Below are positions 1-7,915 of a stretch of DNA of 10,862 bases, one piece after another (position 1 is the first letter of the stretch; every line of letters starts with the position of its first letter). The DNA lies in assembly GCA_028866445.1 (NCBI GenBank), contig JAGWIE010000023.1, forward strand, positions 1 through 10,862, written 5' to 3'. Both the position numbers and the translations under genes were made by a program. Source of the DNA: Rhodospirillales bacterium. GTDB lineage: Bacteria; Pseudomonadota; Alphaproteobacteria; Acetobacterales; Acetobacteraceae. Under the pieces are notes generated by a model. It did not search any database. It saw only the letters and a list, made by a program, of their open reading frames with translations, and had not been told where the DNA came from.

Positions 1-570
1 CTTCAGCTTCTGACAGCGCAGTTAAAGTATCAGTCGCCAAGTTCACCGGCTGACCCTACGCAAATGGCGCAGGAATTCGCGGCCATCTCAACAGTTCAAG
101 GCATCAACCAGCTCAACACTCAGCTCAGCTCCATCACCGCCGCCAGCGGTGCCTCGCAAATCGCACAGGCATCTTCACTTGTCGGCCGGCAGGTAGCGGT
201 AAGCGGCAACGATATTATTGCTAATTCATCTGGCAAAGCCGATGGCGCATTCAGCCTCCCCAGTGCAACCGCCAGCACCAATATAACCATCCTAAACCCC
301 AATGGCAGCGTCGCCACCACGCTTAACCTCGGCGCGCTTTCTGCCGGAGCGCAAAGCTTCAGCTGGAGCGGTGGTACCGCAGGTACAACGTACAGCTACG
401 ATATTTCCGCGACTGACGCCAAAGGCAATGCCGTCTCACCCACGCCATACACAGTGTACGACGTGCAGGGTGTCAACCTTTCCAGCTCATCGCCCACGCT
501 TAACGTGGCCGGTTCAGCAACCCCGCTGCCTGTATCCTCAGTGCAAACTGTTCTCGGAGCTTCCTCATGA
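1..570 (+). CDS. flgD: Flagellar hook cap protein FlgD (5' end missing)
   Basis: FlgD is the exported scaffold that caps the growing hook and lets FlgE subunits polymerise; it is removed when the hook is finished. The reading frame is open from base 1, so the start lies upstream; 189 residues are visible. The first visible residues read LQLLTAQLKYQSPSSPADP, followed by an AISTVQGINQLNTQL stretch. This matches the conserved FlgD N-terminal signature (normally AQLKNQDP..P then QLAQFSTVEQ), here with QSP in place of QDP. Roughly visible residues 80-150 form the FlgD Ig-like/Tudor region, with ITILNPNG, SFSWSGG and YDISATDAKGN. The tail ends in a typical L.V.G...PLPVSSVQTV strand pair. The stop overlaps the flgE start in an ATGA. 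Identity is supported both by sequence and by position just before flgE. Confidence 0.93.
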   Translation, partial: LQLLTAQLKYQSPSSPADPTQMAQEFAAISTVQGINQLNTQLSSITAASGASQIAQASSLVGRQVAVSGNDIIANSSGKADGAFSLPSATASTNITILNPNGSVATTLNLGALSAGAQSFSWSGGTAGTTYSYDISATDAKGNAVSPTPYTVYDVQGVNLSSSSPTLNVAGSATPLPVSSVQTVLGASS

Positions 571-1790
571 CATTGCAAACCGCATTATCCGGCCTGCTTG
601 GCGCACAAACGGGCCTTAATACCGTTTCCAACAATCTCGCCAATGCCAACACCACCGCATATAAAAGCCAGACGGCGCTGTTTCAGGATGTGTTTCCCGC
701 CAACGCAACCAACACGCCTGGCATCGGCACCGCTACTGAGGGTATTTCAACCGATTTGACTCAAGGCAACCTAACCGCCACTGGTAATTCGCTTGACGCA
801 GCCATTCAGGGCAATGGATATTTCGTTGTCTCCAATAATGGTACCCAGCAATATACGCGGGACGGTGCATTCCAGCTCAGCACCACGGGGCAGATGGAAA
901 CCTTAAACGGTGCATCGTTGCTTGGCTACACAACAACAAACGGAATCGTCGGCAGCACGCTGGGGCCTATCACCATCAACACCGGTGCAGTTCCGGCCAA
1001 TGCCAGTGCAAATATCGGCGCCACGTTGAACCTTAATTCCGGCGATGCCCAAATTCCTTCCACCACCACATTCAATCCGGCGAACCCGGCAAGCTATAGC
1101 GAAAGCACATCGGTTGTAACATACGATTCTCTCGGCAACGCCAACCGCGCGCAGCTTTATCTGGTACAAAACCAGCCTGCCACAGCAGGGGCTACGCCAA
1201 GCTGGACTGTCTACGCACAGCCAGAGCTTGCCAATGGTAGCGCCGTTGGTACACCGCAAAATCTTACCACGCTAAGTTTCTCTAGCTCTGGTGCGCTCAC
1301 CTCCGGCAGCCCCGCTACGCTTGCGGTTAATTGGGGCAATGGTGCCGCGGCATCCAATATCGCATTCAACTTCGCGGGTACAACACTTTCAGCACAAAAT
1401 TTTGCCGTGGCGGGCGTCACTAACGATGGTTATCCACCTGGAAGTTATACCGGTAGCACAATCAGTTCTGATGGCTCGATTAAAGCCACATATTCCAACG
1501 GGAACACGGTTGCGGCAGGCAAAATCGCACTGGCCAATTTCATCAATCCTGAAGGCCTAACACCTGCTTCCGGAAATCTGTTTGCCGCCAGCAACACATC
1601 CGGTCAGGCCGTTGTTAACACACCAGGCAGCGGGCTTGCTGGCACGCTTTCAGGCGGAGACCTTGAATCCTCAAACGCATCTACCTCTTCCTTGCTTGTA
1701 TCGCTCATCCAGTATCAACAGGCTTACCAAGCCAATACTTCCGTTATTCAAACTGAACAGCAAGACGGCCAACGTCTTGTGCAGATTTAA
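567..1790 (+). CDS. flgE: Flagellar hook protein FlgE
   Basis: FlgE is the subunit of the hook, the curved universal joint between rod and filament, exported by the flagellar type III system. The 407-residue length is normal for the family. Residues 2-33 carry the rod/hook N-terminal motif (ALSGL, then VSNNLANANT). Residues about 70-105 hold the shared D1 segment (TATGNSLDAAIQGNGYF, YTRDGAF). About residues 150-290 are the variable FlgE D2 region, with TSVVTYDSLGNANRAQLYLV. The C-terminal coiled segment runs from about 365 (LESSNAS) to the end, with YQQAYQANTSVIQT. The protein has no cysteine, only three lysines (33, 306, 319) and three arginines (98, 194, 403), against 17 acidic residues. 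A GGAG at 556-559 sits eight bases before the ATG, and the start overlaps the flgD stop. The order flgD-flgE-flgF fits. Confidence 0.96.
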   Translation: MTLQTALSGLLGAQTGLNTVSNNLANANTTAYKSQTALFQDVFPANATNTPGIGTATEGISTDLTQGNLTATGNSLDAAIQGNGYFVVSNNGTQQYTRDGAFQLSTTGQMETLNGASLLGYTTTNGIVGSTLGPITINTGAVPANASANIGATLNLNSGDAQIPSTTTFNPANPASYSESTSVVTYDSLGNANRAQLYLVQNQPATAGATPSWTVYAQPELANGSAVGTPQNLTTLSFSSSGALTSGSPATLAVNWGNGAAASNIAFNFAGTTLSAQNFAVAGVTNDGYPPGSYTGSTISSDGSIKATYSNGNTVAAGKIALANFINPEGLTPASGNLFAASNTSGQAVVNTPGSGLAGTLSGGDLESSNASTSSLLVSLIQYQQAYQANTSVIQTEQQDGQRLVQI

Positions 1791-1804
1791 TACGAAAGCA
1801 GGAA

Positions 1805-2548
1805 ATGAACTCCGATTCTCTTTACACCGGCATGGCCGGGTTGCAGGCCATCTCAGCACAGATGCAAGCTGTGACAAGCAACCTCGCCAACGCACAAACG
1901 CCTGGCTACGAAGCCGTGCAGGCGGTGACAGATGCGCAGCTTTACCGAGGCACCAACGCGCCAGTGGGTGCTGATGCCGCGCTGGAAACGCTGGGCCCAG
2001 ATTTAAAACCGGGACCGTTGAAAGAAACCGGGGACCCGATGAATGTTGGCATTGGTGGAAACGCCTGGCTGCAGGTGCAAACCGCCAGTGGCACTGCGCT
2101 TACGCGCAATGGTTCGCTTAGCGTTTCTTCCGCTGGCCTACTGACCGATTCCGCTGGCGACCCAATTTTGAATACCAACGGCACGCCGATCAGCCTGCCC
2201 GCGCTCGCTAAACTTCAAATTGGCTCGGATGGTACAATTTCCGGCGTACTCGCATCGGATACCAATGGCGGTGCGCGCAGCTTCGGACAAATTTCCCTGG
2301 TGGCAACGCCGCCTGGAACACTCAGCTCACTCGGCGGTTCTTTGTATCAGGCACCCGTCGGCACATCTTTCATGCAGGCCAGCAATGGATCGCTGCATCA
2401 GGGCTACCTGAACGACAGCAATGTTAATACCACATTGGCGATGATGCAGATGATCGATAGCAGCCGATCCTACCAAATGCAAACGGATATGATGAAAAAC
2501 CAAGGAAGTGCCTCGCAGGATTTAAATACTCTGCTGGCCCAGGGTTAA
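1805..2548 (+). CDS. flgF: Flagellar proximal rod protein FlgF
   Basis: FlgF is one of the rod subunits of the basal-body drive shaft in the periplasm, exported without a cleaved signal. The 247 residues match the family length. The N-terminus MNSDSLYTGMAGLQ followed by VTSNLANAQTPGYEA is the rod-family motif, with the FlgF-like opening LYT.M.G. A central GDPMNVGIGGNAWLQVQT segment is the FlgF/FlgG D1 signature. The C-terminus has GYLNDSNVNTTLAMMQMIDSSRSYQMQTDMMKNQ, the conserved coiled segment; its M...I..SR.YQMQ.DM pattern favours FlgF over FlgG or FlgE. Fourteen bases separate it from flgE. The likely ribosome site AGGA (1800-1803) is unusually close to the ATG, with one base between, yet no better in-frame start exists and the rod motif requires this one. 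Confidence 0.93.
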   Translation: MNSDSLYTGMAGLQAISAQMQAVTSNLANAQTPGYEAVQAVTDAQLYRGTNAPVGADAALETLGPDLKPGPLKETGDPMNVGIGGNAWLQVQTASGTALTRNGSLSVSSAGLLTDSAGDPILNTNGTPISLPALAKLQIGSDGTISGVLASDTNGGARSFGQISLVATPPGTLSSLGGSLYQAPVGTSFMQASNGSLHQGYLNDSNVNTTLAMMQMIDSSRSYQMQTDMMKNQGSASQDLNTLLAQG

Positions 2549-2573
2549 CACTGCCGGAAAACGGAGCAGAAAA

Positions 2574-3368
2574 ATGAACCATGCATTGGACACCATCGCC
2601 ACCGGCCTCGCCGCCAGTCAGACCATGATGGACACAATCGCCGATAATCTCTCAAACGTGAATACCACCGGCTTCAAGTCCGAAACGCCGGAGTTTCAAA
2701 CGCTGCTGTACCAGGATGGCATTCAACCTGGTGCCAACTCTTCCGGGCAAACGGTCTATCCTTCGGGGCTGGAAGTTGGCACCGGCGTCAGGGTTGCCTC
2801 CATAAAGGATACGTTAACCCAGGGAACGCTCACCAGCACGGGCAACCCGCTTGATATGGCTATTAACGGTTCCGGGTATTTCCAGGTGTTGATGCCAAAT
2901 GGCCAAACCACATACACGCGAGATGGTGCCTTCCAGCTCAACTCCAGTGGCCAGCTTGTCACCTCTTCCGGCTATCAGGTGTTGCCAAATATCACTGTGC
3001 CCAGCAACGCCACCTCGGTTACCATCGGCACGGATGGTACGGTTTCCGTCACCCTTCCAGGCTCGGCCACGGCATCGCAGGTGGGCCAGGTTCAGCTTGC
3101 CAGCTTCGTCAATCCGCAAGGCCTGCAGCCTTTGGGTGGAAATCTATACGCCTCTACAACATCATCTGGCACCGCCGTCACCGGCGCGCCGCAGAGCAAC
3201 GGATTGGGCTCAGTCAATCAATCATATCTCGAATCGTCCAATGTCGATGTCGTTCAATCCATGGTCAACATGATCTCGGCTGAACGCGCCTATCAGCTTG
3301 GCACGCAGGCTGCCAGCGCCATCGACAATCAACTCAATTATCTGGCCCAGGCCGCCGCCGGCGCATGA
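2574..3368 (+). CDS. flgG: Flagellar distal rod protein FlgG
   Basis: FlgG forms the distal rod that passes through the P and L rings and carries the hook. Length is 264 residues, close to the usual 260-262. The N-terminal rod motif is at residues 4-35 (TIATGLAASQ, IADNLSNVNTTGFKSE). The FlgG-specific segment follows at 42-76, with LLYQDGIQPGANSS and PSGLEVGTGVRVAS. Next come TSTGNPLDMAINGSGYF (87-103) and YTRDGAFQLNSSGQLVTSSGY. The C-terminus has the family hallmark YLESSNVDVVQSMVNMISAERAY at 218-240. A GGAG at 2563-2566, seven bases before the ATG, supports the start. The stop overlaps the flgH start in an ATGA. This is the best-conserved axial protein in the window and the assignment is secure. 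Confidence 0.97.
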   Translation: MNHALDTIATGLAASQTMMDTIADNLSNVNTTGFKSETPEFQTLLYQDGIQPGANSSGQTVYPSGLEVGTGVRVASIKDTLTQGTLTSTGNPLDMAINGSGYFQVLMPNGQTTYTRDGAFQLNSSGQLVTSSGYQVLPNITVPSNATSVTIGTDGTVSVTLPGSATASQVGQVQLASFVNPQGLQPLGGNLYASTTSSGTAVTGAPQSNGLGSVNQSYLESSNVDVVQSMVNMISAERAYQLGTQAASAIDNQLNYLAQAAAGA

Positions 3369-4039
3369 AAAAGCTGCTGCCGTTCCTGTTGCTCGCTGGC
3401 TGCCAGACCATTGCGGCACCTCCGCCTGCATTGGTTAAACCCGCCGCATTTCCAGTGGCGGTGGAAATCCCGGCGGCATCGCAGGATGGTTCGGTGTTTC
3501 CTGCCTCCACCACTGGCTCGCTCTACGCGCCACGGCGGGATTGGCGGTTGGGAGATCTTGTCACCATCAACATCGTTACCAGCAGTGCCGCCAGCAACAC
3601 GGATGACGCGGCGTTAAAACGTGTTGGCGTCATCAACGATTCCATGACCAGCTTCATGGGCGTGCCGATGAGCTTCGGCAACATTAATGGCGGCAGCCTT
3701 TCCCCCACCATCGGCGCAACATCGGATCAAGAATACACCGGCACAGGGGCTGCCACCGCCGCCAACAATATTTCCGGCCAGGTGGAAGCCGTTGTCACCG
3801 GGGTGGACGCCAACGGTATTTTAACGCTTGAAGGCCGTACCAACGTCAACATCAATGGCAATGTCACCTCCATCGTGGTTACCGGCTATGCCAGCCCGGA
3901 TGATATCGCCGCTAACACCACCATCAGCTCCAATCAGGTCGCGGATATGAACGTGCAATATGTCGGTGTCGGGCCAATCAATGGCGCGCACCAACTGCCC
4001 TGGCTGCAACGCGTGCTTAACAAAGTGGCGCCGTTCTAA
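3365..4039 (+). CDS. flgH: Flagellar L-ring lipoprotein FlgH
   Basis: FlgH forms the L ring in the outer membrane, the bushing around the distal rod. The first thirteen residues are a lipoprotein signal with two lysines, a hydrophobic stretch and the lipobox LAGC, so Cys13 should be lipidated after signal peptidase II cleavage. Family blocks follow in order: GSLYAPRRDWRLGDLVTINI (51-70), where the GD.vTV.i block is typical, an EYTGTGAAT segment (123-131), then VEAVVTGVDANGILTLEGRT (140-159) with VNINGN, GYASPDDIAANTTISSNQVAD, and the terminal YVGVGPINGAHQ..WLQRVLNKVAPF. The 224-residue length is normal. It overlaps flgG by four bases and flgI by one (TAATG). An outer-membrane L ring indicates a Gram-negative host. 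Confidence 0.96.
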   Translation: MKKLLPFLLLAGCQTIAAPPPALVKPAAFPVAVEIPAASQDGSVFPASTTGSLYAPRRDWRLGDLVTINIVTSSAASNTDDAALKRVGVINDSMTSFMGVPMSFGNINGGSLSPTIGATSDQEYTGTGAATAANNISGQVEAVVTGVDANGILTLEGRTNVNINGNVTSIVVTGYASPDDIAANTTISSNQVADMNVQYVGVGPINGAHQLPWLQRVLNKVAPF

Positions 4040-5145
4040 TGCGCAGGCGCGATTTCTGGTTGCTCTGCCTCAGCCTTACTTTGGGCATCACGTCCAAGGC
4101 GAGGGCGGACACCACCACCATCGGCGAGCTTGTTTCCGTGGCAGGCACGCCCAGCAACCAGCTTTACGGGTACGGCCTGGTGGTCGGTTTGCCCGGCACG
4201 GGCGACCAGACAACGCAGGTACCCTACACCCAGCAATCCATCCTCAACATGCTGCGTAACATGGGCGTCGCGCTACCTAATGTTTCCACCATGCAGCCCA
4301 ACGATGTCGCGTCGGTGATGATAACAGCCGAGGTTCCCGCCTTCGCGCATTCTGGCCAGCATGTGGATGTTACCGTATCGGCGGTCGGCAATGCCAGCTC
4401 GCTCGCCGGTGGCGTGCTGCTGCCCACACCGTTGCGTGGCGGCAATGGTGTCATTTACGGCCAGGCGCAAGGGCCGTTGCTGGTCAGTGGTTTCGCCGCC
4501 AGCGCGGGCGGCACGTCCACCAGCGTCAACGTGCCCACGGTTGGCTCGCTGCCGGATGGTGCAATTCTGGCCAACACCATCCCCGCCAGCTTCAGCGTTA
4601 ACGGCAGTTCTGCCTTGCTGCTTAACGACCCCAGCTATGAAACTGCTCAACAAATCTGCGATGTCATCAACGCTGCCTATGGTGGGGGTGCGGCCAGCGC
4701 CATCTCTCCAGGCGAAGTGGATGTAAACGCGCAAGGGCAGGACCCGATGCGCTTCATGTCCAATGTGCTATCCCTGCCGATCACGCCAAAAGACCAGTCG
4801 CCCACCATCATTGTGGATGCGCAAAGCGGCACCATCGTGATGAATGCGGGTGTCACTCTTGGCCCCGCTGTGGTCAGCCATGGCGACCTTACGGTAAATA
4901 TCCAAACGCAAAATGCCGTTAGCCAGCCGGGGCCGTTCTCAAACGGCACCACCGTCGGCGTGCAGAACACTGTGGTCAACGCCGGGCAAGGCAAGGCGCA
5001 GGTTATCGACCTGCCACGCGCCGCCACCTTGCAGAATGTCGCAGCGGCGCTCAACGCCGTCGGCGCCACGCCGCAAGATCTCATCGCCATCATCCAGGCG
5101 TTGAAACAAGCCGGTGCCATCAACGGCAAAATCAAGGTGATCTGA
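4039..5145 (+). CDS. flgI: Flagellar P-ring protein FlgI
   Basis: FlgI polymerises in the periplasm into the P ring, which anchors in the peptidoglycan around the rod. Residues 1-23 look like a Sec signal peptide (MRRR, a hydrophobic core, then KARA before Asp24). The mature protein starts with the family block IGELVSVAGTPSNQLYGYG followed by LVVGLPGTGDQTTQ at 47-60. Further blocks are NDVASVMITAEVPAFAHSGQ with VDVTVSAVGNASSLAGG, and, in the C-terminal half, ATPQDLIAIIQALKQAGAI ending in KVI. The 368 residues are the usual size. Only one cysteine (Cys207) lies in the mature part; the other (Cys10) is in the signal peptide. The start overlaps the flgH stop by one base, and the stop overlaps the flgJ start as TGATG. 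The usual chaperone gene flgA is not in the window. Confidence 0.97.
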   Translation: MRRRDFWLLCLSLTLGITSKARADTTTIGELVSVAGTPSNQLYGYGLVVGLPGTGDQTTQVPYTQQSILNMLRNMGVALPNVSTMQPNDVASVMITAEVPAFAHSGQHVDVTVSAVGNASSLAGGVLLPTPLRGGNGVIYGQAQGPLLVSGFAASAGGTSTSVNVPTVGSLPDGAILANTIPASFSVNGSSALLLNDPSYETAQQICDVINAAYGGGAASAISPGEVDVNAQGQDPMRFMSNVLSLPITPKDQSPTIIVDAQSGTIVMNAGVTLGPAVVSHGDLTVNIQTQNAVSQPGPFSNGTTVGVQNTVVNAGQGKAQVIDLPRAATLQNVAAALNAVGATPQDLIAIIQALKQAGAINGKIKVI

Positions 5146-5978
5146 TGACCGTAACCCCAACCAATACCCCCACTGTCAAGCAGGAGATGCAAAAGCTCAC
5201 CGGCGTTCTGTGGTATCAAATGCTATCCGGCCTCAACCAAACCGGCATGGAGGACAGCGCTTTGGGTGCGGGCGGCGGTGATTTCCAGAGCATGTTCCTG
5301 TGGAATCTTGCACAGAATGATTTCGGCAAATACGATTCCGGGCTCATTAACGCTGCCTTGCACCAAATCGGCGGTGCCACCGCGCCCGCGCCCGCGCCAA
5401 CGGCTTCAACGCTCACCGCCATCATCGCCAAGGCAGCGCCCATCACCGCGCAGCCATTGCCCGCGCCCTCACCTAGTAATCCCCCTTCGCAAACCATGCT
5501 CGTTCAGGCCACAAACTTCGCCAAAGCTATCTGGCCGCAAATCACTGCGGCGGCTCAGGCTTTGGGTGTGCCCGCCGTTGCGGTGCTGGCGCAAACCGCT
5601 TTGGAAACCGGCTGGGGTACGTCTGCCCCTGGCAATAATCTCTTCGGCATCAAATCCGGCAGCGAAAACGGTACCACCCGCGCCACACATGAAATGGTGG
5701 ATGGCGTGCTCACCCCGCAACTCGCCAGCTTCCGCGACTATCAAACCACCCAAGGTAGCGTGTCGGATTTCGTCAACCTTATCCAATCTTCCTTCCAAAG
5801 TGCGGCGGGGCAAAGCAGCGTCGCCGGGTTCGCACAGGCTTTGCAAGCCAGCGGCTACGCGACGGATGGTGATTACGCCGCCAAAATCGAACATATCGCG
5901 CAATCGCCAATCATGGCCCAGGTGCTTCAGGCTGTCGGTGCGTCTTCCATTTCCTCTAGCAACGGAGCTGCATTATGA
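5145..5978 (+). CDS. flgJ: Flagellar rod cap and peptidoglycan hydrolase FlgJ (two-domain)
   Basis: FlgJ caps the growing rod and cuts peptidoglycan so that the rod can cross the wall. Residues about 12-76 are the rod-binding domain: KLTGVLWYQMLSGL, a Gly-rich GAGGGDFQSMFLWNLAQ, then DSGLINAALHQIG. A low-complexity Ala/Pro/Thr linker covers about 77-115. Residues about 120-255 are a glucosaminidase (GH73-type) domain with the catalytic motif LAQTALETGWG; Glu154 is the expected acid. It continues with NNLFGIKSG, LASFRDYQT, SVSDFVNLI and the terminal GYATDGDYAAKI. The two-domain form is the one described in Salmonella and many beta/gamma-proteobacteria; many other lineages have only the rod-binding part. 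The start overlaps flgI by one base (TGATG) and the end overlaps flgK in an ATGA. Confidence 0.95.
   Translation: MTVTPTNTPTVKQEMQKLTGVLWYQMLSGLNQTGMEDSALGAGGGDFQSMFLWNLAQNDFGKYDSGLINAALHQIGGATAPAPAPTASTLTAIIAKAAPITAQPLPAPSPSNPPSQTMLVQATNFAKAIWPQITAAAQALGVPAVAVLAQTALETGWGTSAPGNNLFGIKSGSENGTTRATHEMVDGVLTPQLASFRDYQTTQGSVSDFVNLIQSSFQSAAGQSSVAGFAQALQASGYATDGDYAAKIEHIAQSPIMAQVLQAVGASSISSSNGAAL
5382..5399 (+). repeat. Short tandem GC-rich hexamer in the FlgJ linker
   Basis: Three hexamers, GCGCCC twice and then GCGCCA, lie in frame in flgJ and encode Ala-Pro-Ala-Pro-Ala-Pro (residues 80-85) at the start of the flexible linker between the rod-binding and glucosaminidase domains. Gain or loss of a unit would keep the frame and only change linker length. 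Confidence 0.6.
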
Positions 5979-7906
5979 GCGGCATTGCCAACGCCATGTC
6001 CACTGCCTTGTCCGGGTTGGAGCTCTTCCAAACCGGCATCGCCACCGTCTCCAACAATCTCGCCAACATCACCACCAACGGTTATTCGGCTGAAACGGTG
6101 AACGCCCAAACCCAGGCAGGTGCCACGGGTCAGCCGGGTGCCGGTGTACAACCCGCACAGGTTACGCGCGCGGCCTCCGGTTTTGCTGCGTCACAATTGC
6201 GCAACGCCAATGCAGCGGGTGCGGCGGCTTCATCGCAAGCCACGGCACTCACGGCGTTCTCAACCGCGCTCACTAATAACGGCAACATACAAACAGCGGT
6301 AAATCAGTTCTTTCAAGACATCAGCACGCTCGCCTCCAATCCCACCAGCACCGCGCAACGTCAAACAGTGCTTTCCGATGCGCAAACTATCATCGGTTCT
6401 TTCCAGAGTGCCGCTTCCAGCATCGGCGGCACGCTCTCCGGCGCGCAGGAAACACTTTCCACCAATGTTACCTCCGCCAACACGCTGCTTGGCCAACTCG
6501 CCACCATCAATGCCGGGCTGGCGCAGTCGCCCAACTCCCCTAGCCTGCTGGACCAGCAACAGGCAGCGCTGAATTCGCTTTCGCAATACCTGCCGGTTAA
6601 CGCCATCCCCCAAGGCAATGGCAGCGTCATCATTGCCAGTGGCGGCACCGTGCTGCTGGACCAAAGCGGCGCGCAGGCGCTGGCCGTTGCCACAAATTCC
6701 AGCGGCGCGCTGCGCGTTGTGGCGGGCAATGATAAAACCCCGGTTACGCTTACCGAGGCTGATGGCTCCCTCGGTGCCGCACTTGGCAACATCACGGCGG
6801 GCAATCAGGCCACGCAATCCCTCGCTATGTTGGCTACAATCTTCGCAACCCAGGTGAACACCGGCCAGGCCCAGGGGCTGGACCAGAATGGTGCCACAGG
6901 CCAACCTCTCTTCTCTGTGCCTGCCCCCAGCGCCACGCCTGGCCCTGGCAATACTGGCAGTGCTGTCATCACCGCCAGCATCGCCAACCCCGCCGCCCTG
7001 CCGGCTGATGGCGGGCCGTTCACCCTCACCTATAACGGCACGGGCTGGAATGCGGCGGACCAGGCCACCGGCCAGAGCTACAGCGTAACGGGCACACCAC
7101 CCAGCTTCGCGGGGTTGGCGCTGAATGTTTCCGGTGCGCCTGCCAATGGCGACAGCTTTGTGATCAACCCCGCGCCATCCGCCGCCACGGGCCTCGCCAT
7201 CACCGCCACCTCCACCACGCAAATTGCGGCAGCGGACCCATATGTCGCTACGGCCGGCGTTCTGCAGGCTGATGGTTCGTTGCAAAACACCAATGCCGGT
7301 AGCATCTCCGCTGGGGCTGATACGGTCACCACCACCCCGGCCAGCGGTGCTGCTGTGGTTCCCGCCAGTTATTACGGGCAGAATCTACAAATCAACTTCA
7401 CTTCCGCTACCAGTTACACCGTCAGCACCACCGCCAGCCCTGGCACGCCAATCGCCAGCGGTACGCTGGGAAGTAATGGTGGCAACATCGCCATCGCCTA
7501 CCCCGCCGGTGCGGCTTCCGGACAATATTGGCAATTGCCAATTTCCGGCTCCCCATCGGCGGGGGACACACTAAACCTCTCCCCCGGTGGCAGTTCCAGC
7601 GGCAGCAACGCCCAGCGCCTTGCTTCCCTCTGGACCGCTCCTGCCACCACCACGGCGGGCACGCTGGAACAAAGCTTCGTTGGCCTGTCCACCGGGCTCG
7701 GCGCCAATGCCGCGGCCGCACAGCAGCTCGCCACCGCCACCGCCGCGCAGGTCTCCACAGCCACCAGCAATCTTTCCACCGTCGCGGGCGTTAACAGCGA
7801 CCAGCAGGCCATCACCCTTACCAATTACGAGCAAGCCTATCAGGCGGCCGCGCAAGCCATCAGCACCGCCCATACCATGTTTGAATCCTTGCTCACGGCC
7901 ATCTGA
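5975..7906 (+). CDS. flgK: Flagellar hook-filament junction protein FlgK (HAP1)
   Basis: FlgK is the first hook-associated protein, joining hook to filament outside the cell. It has 643 residues, longer than the roughly 550 of Salmonella FlgK. The N-terminal motif at 7-38 is AMSTALSGLELFQ then VSNNLANITTNGYSAET, where NT.GYS is typical of FlgK. Residues about 90-315 are helical/beta domains with the AFSTALTNNGNIQTAVNQFFQD block. Two similar beta segments follow, about 345-400 and 467-540, each with an FT/NFTS strand and a SG.P..GD motif. The C-terminus at 605-640 (GVNSDQQAITLTNYEQAYQAAAQAISTAHTMFESLL) is diagnostic. It contains one lysine and five arginines in 643 residues and no cysteine. 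GGAG at 5964-5967 supports the start, which overlaps flgJ. The next gene is fliL, not flgL. Confidence 0.95.
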   Translation: MSGIANAMSTALSGLELFQTGIATVSNNLANITTNGYSAETVNAQTQAGATGQPGAGVQPAQVTRAASGFAASQLRNANAAGAAASSQATALTAFSTALTNNGNIQTAVNQFFQDISTLASNPTSTAQRQTVLSDAQTIIGSFQSAASSIGGTLSGAQETLSTNVTSANTLLGQLATINAGLAQSPNSPSLLDQQQAALNSLSQYLPVNAIPQGNGSVIIASGGTVLLDQSGAQALAVATNSSGALRVVAGNDKTPVTLTEADGSLGAALGNITAGNQATQSLAMLATIFATQVNTGQAQGLDQNGATGQPLFSVPAPSATPGPGNTGSAVITASIANPAALPADGGPFTLTYNGTGWNAADQATGQSYSVTGTPPSFAGLALNVSGAPANGDSFVINPAPSAATGLAITATSTTQIAAADPYVATAGVLQADGSLQNTNAGSISAGADTVTTTPASGAAVVPASYYGQNLQINFTSATSYTVSTTASPGTPIASGTLGSNGGNIAIAYPAGAASGQYWQLPISGSPSAGDTLNLSPGGSSSGSNAQRLASLWTAPATTTAGTLEQSFVGLSTGLGANAAAAQQLATATAAQVSTATSNLSTVAGVNSDQQAITLTNYEQAYQAAAQAISTAHTMFESLLTAI

Positions 7907-7915
7907 GGTTTTTAA

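Noticed and set aside
2549..2573. Possible terminator or regulatory site between flgF and flgG
   Set aside because: The 25 bases show no hairpin with a T-run; they contain only the flgG ribosome site.
5266..6093. Plus-strand open frame (275 codons) in another frame of flgJ/flgK
   Set aside because: Its product is Arg/Pro-rich and the correct frame has intact FlgJ domains; no frameshift is needed.
6260..7285. Long minus-strand open frame (341 codons) opposite flgK
   Set aside because: The product is Gly/Arg-rich low-complexity sequence without a recognisable domain, and it lies fully opposite a well-identified gene; it is a shadow of G+C-rich codons.
7907..7915. Possible separate promoter for fliL and the gate genes
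   Set aside because: Only nine bases lie between flgK and fliL, with no room for one there. A promoter inside flgK cannot be excluded, but I could not recognise a sigma-70, sigma-54 or sigma-28 pattern.
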